A stretch of 64,000 nucleotides of DNA, taken from Flagellimonas aquimarina (GTDB taxonomy: Bacteria > Bacteroidota > Bacteroidia > Flavobacteriales > Flavobacteriaceae). Location: assembly GCF_003149745.1 (NCBI RefSeq), contig NZ_QGEG01000003.1:65473-129472 (forward strand), written 5' to 3'. Below, one piece after another: positions 16,407 to 24,296 of this stretch. The position numbers were made by a program, and so were the translations under genes. The notes under the pieces are model-generated. The model was not told the origin of the DNA and did no database searches. It saw only the letters and a list, made by a program, of their open reading frames with translations. Within the stretch, counting starts at the first letter, position 1, and each line of letters begins with the position of its first letter.

Positions 16407-17693
16407 TTACAGTTCTACTGTTTTTCTTACTGGTCCTATGTTCTTGATCAAAGCGAAAATTGCAGCAACCCCAAGTACAACTGAAACACAGATTGCAATA
16501 AATGCCGGTGTGTACGACTGGGTTGTAATTTGACCAACAAACCAATTCATAATCATTGGTGAAACGGCAGCGATCGTGCCTGCCAGTCCTGCTAAAGTTC
16601 CAACTGAGGGCCCTCTAAATAAATCGCTTGAAATAGTTTGAATATTTCCGATTGCAAATTGGAACCCAAATAGGGCCAATCCTGCAAAATAAATGAAGGC
16701 CATAAAATTATTTTCCTTTACCAGTGTTATAATACAGACAAAGGCTATTAGTATTAGTGCACCTCCTAAGGCAATTGTTATTTTTCTTGCGGCATCTACT
16801 GAGAGCTTTTTCATTAACTGCTTGGTGAACATACCCCCAAGAATACTGCCAGCGGCCGCCATAAGGTAAGATATCCACATAGTCGCGGCGATTTCTTCAA
16901 TACTTAAACCAAATTTATCATTTAAGTAAATTGGCATCCATCCTGCAAAAAACCACCAAATTGGTTCAATAAAAAACCTACACAACAATACACCCCAAGA
17001 TTGCTTGTAGCTTAATATTTTTACAACACTTAGGCTTTTAACTTTGGCCTCAATATCCTCTTTACCCTTATCTATTCTACTATCAAGAATCAAGTTTCTT
17101 TCTTTCTCAGTAACCCAAGGATGCTTTTCAGGGGTTGATTTATTTAAAAACAACCATGGTATTACCCATAAAATACCTACCGCTCCCAAAATGATGTAGG
17201 TGGTTTGCCAACCAAACTTAGTATATAAGAATACTATGATAAAAGGCGCAATAACATTTCCAATGGAAGCTCCTGCATTAAAAATACCCTGCGCTATTGC
17301 CCGTTCTTTAACCGGAAACCATTCTCCATTACTTTTTACGGCGCCTGGCCAATTACCTGCTTCTCCAAGACCCAACAGCCCTCTAAAAATAGAAAGCGTA
17401 ACGATACCTCTAGCAAATGCGTGAAAGGCTGAAGCAATGGACCAAATAATAATTGAAACTGTAAATCCTAAACGGGTTCCAATGGTATCGTATAACTTAC
17501 CTGAGGCAAACTTACCAATGGCGTAACAAGCCATAAATACATTGAGCATAATGGCATAATCTGACTTATCCATACCTAAATCTTCACCCATTTGAGGCCA
17601 GAGCAAGGCAAATGCTGTTCTATCAATATAATTGATGACAGTAGCTATAAATATTAAGCCTATTATCCACCATCTTAAGCCTTTAACTTTCAT
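16407..17693 (-). CDS. MFS permease for uronates (ExuT-like)
   Basis: I start it at the ATG at 17693 (MKVKGLRWWIIGLIF); the longer frame would need TTG at 17714. The 428 residues have about 12 transmembrane helices and the MFS loop GKLYDTIGTRLGF after TM2. The region DRTAFALLWPQMGEDLG is typical of the anion:cation symporter branch that includes hexuronate transporters. It should bring unsaturated or keto-uronates released in the periplasm into the cytoplasm. It heads the unit MFS-SDR-SDR-kdgK-kdgA. Its leader holds a GntR-type palindrome (17811-17824) and a 19-base element shared with the susC leader. Confidence 0.88.
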   Translation of the reverse strand: MKVKGLRWWIIGLIFIATVINYIDRTAFALLWPQMGEDLGMDKSDYAIMLNVFMACYAIGKFASGKLYDTIGTRLGFTVSIIIWSIASAFHAFARGIVTLSIFRGLLGLGEAGNWPGAVKSNGEWFPVKERAIAQGIFNAGASIGNVIAPFIIVFLYTKFGWQTTYIILGAVGILWVIPWLFLNKSTPEKHPWVTEKERNLILDSRIDKGKEDIEAKVKSLSVVKILSYKQSWGVLLCRFFIEPIWWFFAGWMPIYLNDKFGLSIEEIAATMWISYLMAAAGSILGGMFTKQLMKKLSVDAARKITIALGGALILIAFVCIITLVKENNFMAFIYFAGLALFGFQFAIGNIQTISSDLFRGPSVGTLAGLAGTIAAVSPMIMNWFVGQITTQSYTPAFIAICVSVVLGVAAIFALIKNIGPVRKTVEL

Positions 17694-17810
17694 ATTAGTT
17701 GGTTTTATCGTCAACGGAATATTATAGAAATGTTGTCAAGGAAAGAACTATTGACTTTCCTATTAAACAGTCTTACAACATAAAACTTAAAAAGACAAAA
17801 ACCTGATGGG

Positions 17811-17824
17811 TATGGTAAACCATA
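17811..17824. promoter_or_regulatory. Candidate GntR operator before the MFS operon
   Basis: A perfect 14-base palindrome, TATGGTAAACCATA. Its core TGGTAAACCA is the reverse complement of the TGGTTTACCA core in the tandem operators elsewhere in this locus. Here only one copy is seen, without the 13-bp tandem repeat. It lies about 118 bases before the MFS start. Confidence 0.6.
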
Positions 17825-17850
17825 TATTGGCAGGATCCATATTGTTCTTG

Positions 17851-17869
17851 TTAAGTTTTACTTCCCTCC
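17851..17869. promoter_or_regulatory. Leader element shared with the susC leader
   Basis: On the plus strand TTAAGTTTTACTTCCCTCC. It matches the element at 27564-27582 at 18 of 19 bases and lies 157 bases before the MFS ATG, against 162 for susC. On the minus-strand mRNA it reads GGAGGGAAGTAAAACTTAA, so it could pair with an antisense RNA made from the susC leader. Confidence 0.55.
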
Positions 17870-17923
17870 TTTTTTTTTATGATTGAAGACAAAAGCGTGC
17901 AATTTCATCTTCTATCTCATACA

Positions 17924-18631
17924 TTAATCCTTTGTATTATAACAGTATTGGTATAAAATTTTAAAATGAACCTTCATCTTTTCCTTGGCTATCTTAGGAT
18001 CCTGATTCTTTATTGCTTGATAAATATCTTCATGCTCCTGAATACCTAAAAAAGATTGGTTGCTATCACACACATGATATTTTTCAAAATTGGTAATGAT
18101 CTCTGGGGTTATGATCAACATAAAGGTGTTCATGGTACTATTCTTACTGGCATTGGCAATGGCCAAGTGAAACAACAAATCCTCCTCAACTGCATCTTGC
18201 CCATTCAATACCTTTTGTTTGTAAGCATCTAACGCTTGACGCATTTTTTCAAGGTCTTCTTCTGTTCTTCTTAGGGCAGCCAATCTTACTGTTTTTAACT
18301 CCAGTAAAATCCGTGTTTCGACAAGGGATTTAAAATCTGGATCCTCTAATCTTAATATATCATCCAACATTCCGCTCATGGCCACTCTTCCAATATTGGC
18401 GATAAAAGTGCCGCTCTGCGGCCTTGATTTTAGAATACCAAAAAACTCCAATTTTTGAATTGCCTCTCTGACGTTACTTCTGCTAACCTCAAACTTTTCC
18501 GACAGCATCCTTTCAGATGGTAGTTTGTCTCCAGGTTCTAGATTTTTATAATTTATTAAATCCCTAAGTTTAGAAATAATACCTTTCTGCACCTCTTGAT
18601 TTTCATTCTTTGTAAGTATCTCAACTCTCAT
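17924..18631 (-). CDS. FadR-subfamily GntR regulator of the alginate locus
   Basis: A 235-residue regulator. The N-terminal winged helix-turn-helix (about 10-80) shows the GntR signature: PGDKLPSERMLSEKFEVSR, SNVREAIQKLE and the wing SRPQSGTFI. The C-terminal all-helical FCD domain (about 90-230) binds the effector, often through metal-binding His/Asp residues. An inducing metabolite such as KDG or KDPG is likely. Its own promoter carries a tandem palindrome at 18653-18677, 22 bases before the ATG, so it is probably autoregulated. It is the only transcription factor in the alginate region, and the same operators stand before susC, PL17 and PL7/TIM-barrel genes. Confidence 0.88.
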   Translation of the reverse strand: MRVEILTKNENQEVQKGIISKLRDLINYKNLEPGDKLPSERMLSEKFEVSRSNVREAIQKLEFFGILKSRPQSGTFIANIGRVAMSGMLDDILRLEDPDFKSLVETRILLELKTVRLAALRRTEEDLEKMRQALDAYKQKVLNGQDAVEEDLLFHLAIANASKNSTMNTFMLIITPEIITNFEKYHVCDSNQSFLGIQEHEDIYQAIKNQDPKIAKEKMKVHFKILYQYCYNTKD

Positions 18632-18652
18632 ACTATTTTGTACAATCTAAAA

Positions 18653-18677
18653 TTGGTTAACCAGATTGGTTTGTTAA
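18653..18677. promoter_or_regulatory. Tandem GntR operator before gntR (autoregulation)
   Basis: TTGGTTAACCAG (18653-18664) is followed 13 bases later by the weaker TTGGTTTGTTAA (18666-18677). The 13-bp periodicity equals that of the three other tandem sites in the locus, and the degenerate second half suggests a lower-affinity site. It lies 22-46 bases before the regulator's ATG. Confidence 0.7.
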
Positions 18678-18819
18678 ATTTAAGCAAATTACTTTAACCC
18701 GTAAAGCATTATTTTTATTCTTATTCACTTTAATTTCCGAGTTTGGATAAAAAACCATTGGCCAAAAATTTTGGCCAATAGCTTTTGGCATTCAACTAAA
18801 CTAACTCAAAAAAATATTC

Positions 18820-19737
18820 TTAATGTTCAACCTGTAAATCGTAATATTTTACCCGAGCATATGAACCTTCATCTGACGTTTGCAAATAATTTCCTGCTTT
18901 AAAATAGTTCTCAAAAACACCCCATTTTTCTATATCATCACTTTCATACACGACTGACTCTGTATCATTTAAAATCACCTCCATTCTTCCATCAGAAACC
19001 AAGACTTCCAATGAAAATCTATTGAACCCTACTTCTTCATTAAAATTAAAGCCTTCATCATCCGTCCATTCATCAGTGCGTAAGATGTCGGTATCGGAAA
19101 CATCTGGGTTTTTTAAAACCTTGGTCTTTACCCTTACTTTACCATTTTGCCAATAAATTTTAAGCATTGGTGGCGCATTATTGTCCTTTTGTCCAATCAA
19201 ATCCCTTTGTTCATTTGTCAAACGTCCATGAATCTGCATAATGATAGTTCTATGATATTTGTTATCTGAATCTTTAGAAATATCGTCCATTGCCAATGTT
19301 CCTTTAAGCCTTCCTCCTTGGGAAAATGTCCAATTAACCGAGTTGCTCCCAGGTTCCATTTGTTCCCTGAGCTCTGTTCTTGACCTAGAAGAGTTTGCCG
19401 TAGTGGCTCCAGGGTAGGTGTAGAAAACCAAAGCACCATCAATAGAGTCATTATACATGAACGGTTTTAGCTTTTCATTGGTAGCATATTCCAATATTTC
19501 TGGAGGTTTTACTTCGTCTGGGCGCCCTATTGGAAGCGTTACTTTCCAATTGCTCAAATCAATTTCCGGCAGTATAAAAGAAGTTTCTTCTGTATCTGGC
19601 TCTGGACTTTCTACAACATCATTTGCAGGCTCGTCTTTTGAAACTTCGATTTCTTTTTCTTGAGAAATTGCGCTGTTTTCCTGACAAGAGCCAAGAATCA
19701 ACAAAAGACAAATAAGATAGGGCAACCTTTTAAACAT
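18820..19737 (-). CDS. PL7 alginate lyase, lipoprotein
   Basis: A 305-residue lipoprotein (LLILGSCQEN, Cys18). An acidic linker of about 35 residues precedes one alginate-lyase-2 (PL7) jelly-roll domain. The three catalytic strands are present: SRTELREQ, QIHGR and YFKAGNYLQ, giving the Arg, Gln/His and Tyr of the active groove. QIH at the second site is commonly linked with activity on G-containing alginate. Beta-elimination yields unsaturated oligomers. It is probably surface-exposed and is the last gene of the susC-susD-PKD-PL7-PL7 unit, 52 bases after a close paralogue. Confidence 0.92.
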   Translation of the reverse strand: MFKRLPYLICLLLILGSCQENSAISQEKEIEVSKDEPANDVVESPEPDTEETSFILPEIDLSNWKVTLPIGRPDEVKPPEILEYATNEKLKPFMYNDSIDGALVFYTYPGATTANSSRSRTELREQMEPGSNSVNWTFSQGGRLKGTLAMDDISKDSDNKYHRTIIMQIHGRLTNEQRDLIGQKDNNAPPMLKIYWQNGKVRVKTKVLKNPDVSDTDILRTDEWTDDEGFNFNEEVGFNRFSLEVLVSDGRMEVILNDTESVVYESDDIEKWGVFENYFKAGNYLQTSDEGSYARVKYYDLQVEH

Positions 19738-19789
19738 GGTGTATTTGGATTAAAACAGTTATTCTTTTTTATGTATTGCTTTGAATTTT

Positions 19790-20701
19790 TTAGTGCTCAA
19801 CGGATAATTCATAAAACTTTACTCTTGCATACGCACCTTTATCCCTTGATTGGAAATAATTACCCGCTTTAAAGTAGTTTTCAAACACTCCCCAGCGCTT
19901 AATACTGGGGCTATCGTAAACGAAAAACTCATTTTTGTTGAGCGAGACAACCATTTTTCCATCAGTGACCTTAACTTCCAAATTAAACTTCCTAAAACCG
20001 ACTTCTTCTTCAAAGTTTCTTCCTTTATCATCCTTCCATGCTTCCTTGTATAAAATTCCTTTGGAAGAAACCGATGGATTCACAAGCTCCTTGGTCTTCA
20101 CCCTAATTTTGCCATTTTGCCAGTAAATCTTTAAAATAGGCGGAGCATTATTGTCTTTTTGTTCTATCAAATCACGCTGCTCATTGGTCAATCTACCATG
20201 AATTTGGAGTACGATAACTTTGTGGTACTTCCCTTTTTTGTCCCTACTGACTTTGTCCATGGCAATTTTGGCTTTAAGGGTCCCTCCTTGTGCGAATGTC
20301 CAGTTTACGTTATCATCACCTGGAACCATCTGCTCCCTAAGTTCTGATCTGGAATATTTTGTATTTGCCGTGGTGGCATTTGAAGGGTATGCATAAAAAA
20401 CCAAAGCGCCTGAAGTGGAATCATTATACATATAAGGCTTTAACGTCTCATTTTTTGCATAATCCAAAATCTGGGGCGGCTCTACACTTACCGCTCCTCC
20501 TTTGCCTTTGCCTTCAGGAATGGTTACCTTCCAATGGCTTAAATCAATTTTAGGAAGTTTTATCTTTTTCTTCTTTTTATTGCGTTTTTCAACTTTGCTA
20601 TCCGATTCTGCAACATTACTTCTCTTGTTCTGAGAAGTAACACTAACAGTAAGAAATACCATTAAAAAAAGTGCTATAGTTTTCTTTCGGAAAATTTTCA
20701 T
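19790..20701 (-). CDS. PL7 alginate lyase, secreted
   Basis: A 303-residue protein with an N-terminal signal peptide, but without a clear lipobox, and a very basic linker (RNKKKKKIKLPK). The PL7 domain carries SRSELREQ, QIHGR and YFKAGNYFQ. It is closely similar to the following lyase over the whole catalytic domain, so the pair arose by tandem duplication. One partner is lipid-anchored with an acidic linker and the other appears released with a basic linker. It follows the PKD surface protein across an intergenic hairpin. Confidence 0.92.
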   Translation of the reverse strand: MKIFRKKTIALFLMVFLTVSVTSQNKRSNVAESDSKVEKRNKKKKKIKLPKIDLSHWKVTIPEGKGKGGAVSVEPPQILDYAKNETLKPYMYNDSTSGALVFYAYPSNATTANTKYSRSELREQMVPGDDNVNWTFAQGGTLKAKIAMDKVSRDKKGKYHKVIVLQIHGRLTNEQRDLIEQKDNNAPPILKIYWQNGKIRVKTKELVNPSVSSKGILYKEAWKDDKGRNFEEEVGFRKFNLEVKVTDGKMVVSLNKNEFFVYDSPSIKRWGVFENYFKAGNYFQSRDKGAYARVKFYELSVEH

Positions 20702-20771
20702 TTAATACATTTAATTATCAGGCGTAATAGCTACGTACTCAGTTCTTATTTCTCTATCTCCACTGTTATAT

Positions 20772-20806
20772 AACCACCCAGTCCCAAATGTAAGGCCTGG
20801 GTGGTT
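20772..20806. terminator. Strong hairpin between the PKD gene and the PL7 pair
   Basis: A perfect 10-bp stem (AACCACCCAG at 20772-20781, CTGGGTGGTT at 20797-20806) with a 15-base loop. The T-run TTTTT follows on the plus strand only. On the minus strand, the direction of the genes, the hairpin is followed by ATATAAC, so it is a poor terminator there. It may tune PL7 expression, protect the mRNA 3' end, or end an antisense transcript. Confidence 0.55.
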
Positions 20807-20839
20807 TTTAGTCTAAAAACAATTTTGTATCCCTAATTA

Positions 20840-22798
20840 TTAGTCAGTGATTTCTATGTTATCAAAGAAGGCCTCAGCAACATTATCCACAACATCTATA
20901 TTTCTAACATAAATAACTATCTCATTTGTGGATGCCGTAAATTGAAACGTGTGGGTAGCGTATGCATCTCCATCAGTATCGAAAATATTCGGAATTGCGA
21001 AGTAGGCGTCAATAGCTGCATCAGAGGTAGATGCATTAATACCTGTCTCATCCGCGATTTCGGTATTCAATATAAATACCTCCGAAGTTATTCCGCCAGC
21101 AGTAGTCCTTGCATCAATAGAGAACGTATATGTTGACCCTTGCTGAACTGTTACTACTTGATACAGACGACGGCCTGTCTCATCCAATTTTGCTCCTCTA
21201 GTACCATTGTTTCCATCACTGGTAGAGCCAGCTTGCTCGCTGTCATCACCATATTCCGTTTCCAGCCAACTATCCAAAGCACCATTATCCCAAAGAGGGT
21301 CGTAAGGGCTTGGAACTGTGTTTCCGTCATTATCTACTACCGTACTATTAGGAGTCATATCCCAAGCATCCGCATTATCACCGGTGTTAACTGTAAACTC
21401 ATCAAAAGTACCATTAAGAACCTGTACAACAAATCCTTGAGATACCACAATATCTTCTGTAGCTACATGAGAATTACCAGTTATGCTGGTCGCAGTTAAT
21501 GTCACAGTGAAAATCCCATCTTCAGTGTACGTATGTGAAGGATCCATTCCAGTAAATTGGAACCCATCTCCGAATTCCCATAATAGGGACACAGCGCCTT
21601 CTGAAGCATCCATGAAAGTATACGTTCTATAATCGCCAGCATCTACCTGAGAAGTAAAGTCTGCTGTAACCGGCGCTAGTATATTAATTGTTTTACTTAA
21701 TTCCGTAGATAAATTAGATTCGTTTATGGCAGTAAGTGTTACTGTATATTCTGCTGCTTCTGCATAAACATGGGTTGGAGATTCTTCTGTTGAAGTATTT
21801 CCATCACCAAAATCCCATTCATAGTTCACAGCACCTGTTGATGAATTAGTGAATGTATATTCTAAGAAATTAATTTCACTTTGCACCGCATCAAAACCTG
21901 CTGAAGGCGGCACTGCACCGGCAGCTCCCACATCAATGGTGAAATCATCAAGTCTAGCTTCAACTCCTCCATTAGTGAAAAAGATTGCAACGGTATTGTT
22001 GACTCCCGAATTAAAGGACAGCTTCTGCTGCACATAAACATCAGGTTCAGAATCATCCGTCACGGTTACAGAAGCGATTACTCCATCTAAAGCTTCTTCT
22101 TGAGTACTAAAAGGTCCATTCTCCGTAACGCCCAACACAGCAACAATTAGCGAAGGGTCTGACGAACCACTCAACATAGTGTACCAGAATCTCAAATCAT
22201 AGTTTGTATCAGGTTCCACGGTAATTTCTTGATAACCAACGCGATCCCCTGCCGGAACAGGTAACTTAGCACCTTGGTCTCCAAATGTTACCGGGCTACC
22301 TGTTATCTGAATAACACCGCCTAAGTCGCTATTTCTCCAAGAATCTCGACCATCACCACCACCTTCTGGTAACGTGTCGTCTTCAAAACCTGGCTCTAGA
22401 ATGATGGGTTGGAATGGACCTTCGACAACTATAACTTCAATTGTGGAACTACCTGTTTCACCATTGCCATCTATAGCGGTCAATGTTACAGAGTAGGTGC
22501 CTTCTCCATCTTCAAATGTAAATAAGGGATCCTCTTCGGTTGAAGTATTTCCACCTCCAAAATCCCATGAGAATGTAGAAGCCTCAGCGGAAAGGTTAGT
22601 GAATTTAATCGTTCTAAAATCATCCTGAATGGGAGCGTAAGAAAAATTAGCTTCAGGAAATATGGTGTCCGCTTTGGAATTAGCGTCTGGTAGATCATCT
22701 CTAAAAAGGCTTTCATCACAACTAGAAATACAGCTAGCTATAACAAAACTCAAGAGTAACAATGTTGTTTTACGGAAAATATATATCTTATTTTTCAT
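20840..22798 (-). CDS. PKD-domain surface glycan-binding lipoprotein
   Basis: A 652-residue lipoprotein (signal ending IASCISSC, Cys23 or Cys27). The order is PKD domain (about 47-125, WDFGGGNTS), a jelly-roll CBM-like module (about 130-290), PKD (about 300-375, WDFGDGNTS), PKD (about 376-455, WEFGDGFQF) and a second CBM-like module (about 458-652). It occupies the position after susD where surface glycan-binding proteins are encoded, 18 bases after susD. It should hold alginate at the cell surface for the lyases and the SusCD channel. No catalytic motif is visible. Confidence 0.82.
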   Translation of the reverse strand: MKNKIYIFRKTTLLLLSFVIASCISSCDESLFRDDLPDANSKADTIFPEANFSYAPIQDDFRTIKFTNLSAEASTFSWDFGGGNTSTEEDPLFTFEDGEGTYSVTLTAIDGNGETGSSTIEVIVVEGPFQPIILEPGFEDDTLPEGGGDGRDSWRNSDLGGVIQITGSPVTFGDQGAKLPVPAGDRVGYQEITVEPDTNYDLRFWYTMLSGSSDPSLIVAVLGVTENGPFSTQEEALDGVIASVTVTDDSEPDVYVQQKLSFNSGVNNTVAIFFTNGGVEARLDDFTIDVGAAGAVPPSAGFDAVQSEINFLEYTFTNSSTGAVNYEWDFGDGNTSTEESPTHVYAEAAEYTVTLTAINESNLSTELSKTINILAPVTADFTSQVDAGDYRTYTFMDASEGAVSLLWEFGDGFQFTGMDPSHTYTEDGIFTVTLTATSITGNSHVATEDIVVSQGFVVQVLNGTFDEFTVNTGDNADAWDMTPNSTVVDNDGNTVPSPYDPLWDNGALDSWLETEYGDDSEQAGSTSDGNNGTRGAKLDETGRRLYQVVTVQQGSTYTFSIDARTTAGGITSEVFILNTEIADETGINASTSDAAIDAYFAIPNIFDTDGDAYATHTFQFTASTNEIVIYVRNIDVVDNVAEAFFDNIEITD

Positions 22799-22816
22799 AG
22801 TTAACGTTTCTAAATA

Positions 22817-24280
22817 TTAATATCCTGGGTTTTGTGTTAAAAGGCCTTCGCTTATATTTATTTCTCTTGCGGGAATTGGCAATAGTAAGGCTCTTGAACT
22901 ATAGATATAACCCATTTCAGCAGCATGAGCAGTCAATACGGCATCTGCAACTCCAAATCTTAACAAATCAAACCAGCGCTGATTCTCAAATGCAAGTTCT
23001 ACCCGTCTTTCAAGTAAAAGTTCATCTTTTGATATACTTGATATTAAATTTGGAGCGGTATCTGGAAATGCTCTATCTCTTACCCTTTGAAAAGAAGTCA
23101 ATGCTCCTGGGGCACTAGTTGAGGCACCTCCTGCCATAATTGCTTCTACATGCATCAATAGTACATCTGCAAAACGCATGGCAATGTAATCGTTACCGGC
23201 ATTACGCGCATTTGGTCCATAAGGATCAGGATCCGCATTCACATCAAATCCATCAGGGAAGAACTTGGCCACTTCATTTTCATCAGGTGCAAGTGACCCA
23301 TCAAAATCGGTAATGGAAGTTGCTGTTCTAATTCCCCCATTGGAACCAAAAACTATTCTAAGATTATCATTTACAATGTTTTGACCATCCTCTCTACCAG
23401 CACGAACTGCAGAAGTAAATTCAGATGAAAAACTTTGGCTTTCATTGGCATCACCTGATTGATATTGAATTGCAAAAATAATTTCATCATTCAATTCTGA
23501 ATAGAACACATCTGAATAATCACTTTCCAAATCAAATTCCCCACTATTAATAATGGCTTCGCACAATTGTTGTGCGCCCGTGTAATTAGGACTTGCTTGG
23601 GTCAAATACACTTTTGCCAATAAAGCCTGGGCCGCAGCTCTAGAGGCTCTTGATTTAAATGAATTATCTAAAACGCCAACGGCTTCCAGTAAATCCTCTA
23701 CAATTTGCGCATAAATCTGAGCTTCAGGTATTCTGGTAAAAAGAGCTTCTTTATCCGTAGGCCCAACCACTTCGGTTACCAAAGGCACATCACTAAACAG
23801 CCTAACCAATTTAAAGTAGGCATATGCTCTTAAAAATTTAGCCTCTGCCGTATAACGTGCCTGATTACTTGCGTCTGCAACATCAATAAAGTTCAAGACA
23901 TTATTCGCCCTAAAAATTACTTCATACATAGATTGATAAAAATCTTCAGATTCCACATTATTGGCATTAACCACATACCTGTGAAAATCAGACTTTGAAC
24001 CTTCCAGAGTTGCGTTTCTTGTATTATCAGTGCGATGCTCGGTCAAAAGGTGTTCAAATTGTATACCTCTGTTAGCATTACCAATATTAGTTACAGTGTT
24101 TTCATTGGTACCTTGAATGGCATCATAGATTCCTATAACCCCGGCCAACACATCTTCATCAGATTGGAAGAACGAATCCACTGCAACTGCCGTATCTGGC
24201 AATGGATTTAAAAAATCATCGCTACAGGCAAGAAAACTGAGCCCGATAATTGCAAAGACTAAATATTTTATATGTTTCAT
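22817..24280 (-). CDS. susD: SusD/RagB-family outer-membrane alginate-binding lipoprotein
   Basis: I start it at the ATG at 24280 (MKHIKYLVFAIIGLSFLACSDD), after the susC stop. The longer frame begins inside susC. The 487 residues comprise a lipoprotein signal (LACSDDFLNPLPDTAV), TPR-like helices and the RagB/SusD C-terminal region ending ERRVELAFENQRWFDLLRF and LLPIPAREINISEGLLTQNPGY. It is the lid of the SusC channel and binds alginate oligosaccharides at the cell surface. It is 16 bases downstream of susC. Confidence 0.94.
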   Translation of the reverse strand: MKHIKYLVFAIIGLSFLACSDDFLNPLPDTAVAVDSFFQSDEDVLAGVIGIYDAIQGTNENTVTNIGNANRGIQFEHLLTEHRTDNTRNATLEGSKSDFHRYVVNANNVESEDFYQSMYEVIFRANNVLNFIDVADASNQARYTAEAKFLRAYAYFKLVRLFSDVPLVTEVVGPTDKEALFTRIPEAQIYAQIVEDLLEAVGVLDNSFKSRASRAAAQALLAKVYLTQASPNYTGAQQLCEAIINSGEFDLESDYSDVFYSELNDEIIFAIQYQSGDANESQSFSSEFTSAVRAGREDGQNIVNDNLRIVFGSNGGIRTATSITDFDGSLAPDENEVAKFFPDGFDVNADPDPYGPNARNAGNDYIAMRFADVLLMHVEAIMAGGASTSAPGALTSFQRVRDRAFPDTAPNLISSISKDELLLERRVELAFENQRWFDLLRFGVADAVLTAHAAEMGYIYSSRALLLPIPAREINISEGLLTQNPGY

Positions 24281-24296
24281 TGTTTGTTTTTTTAAA

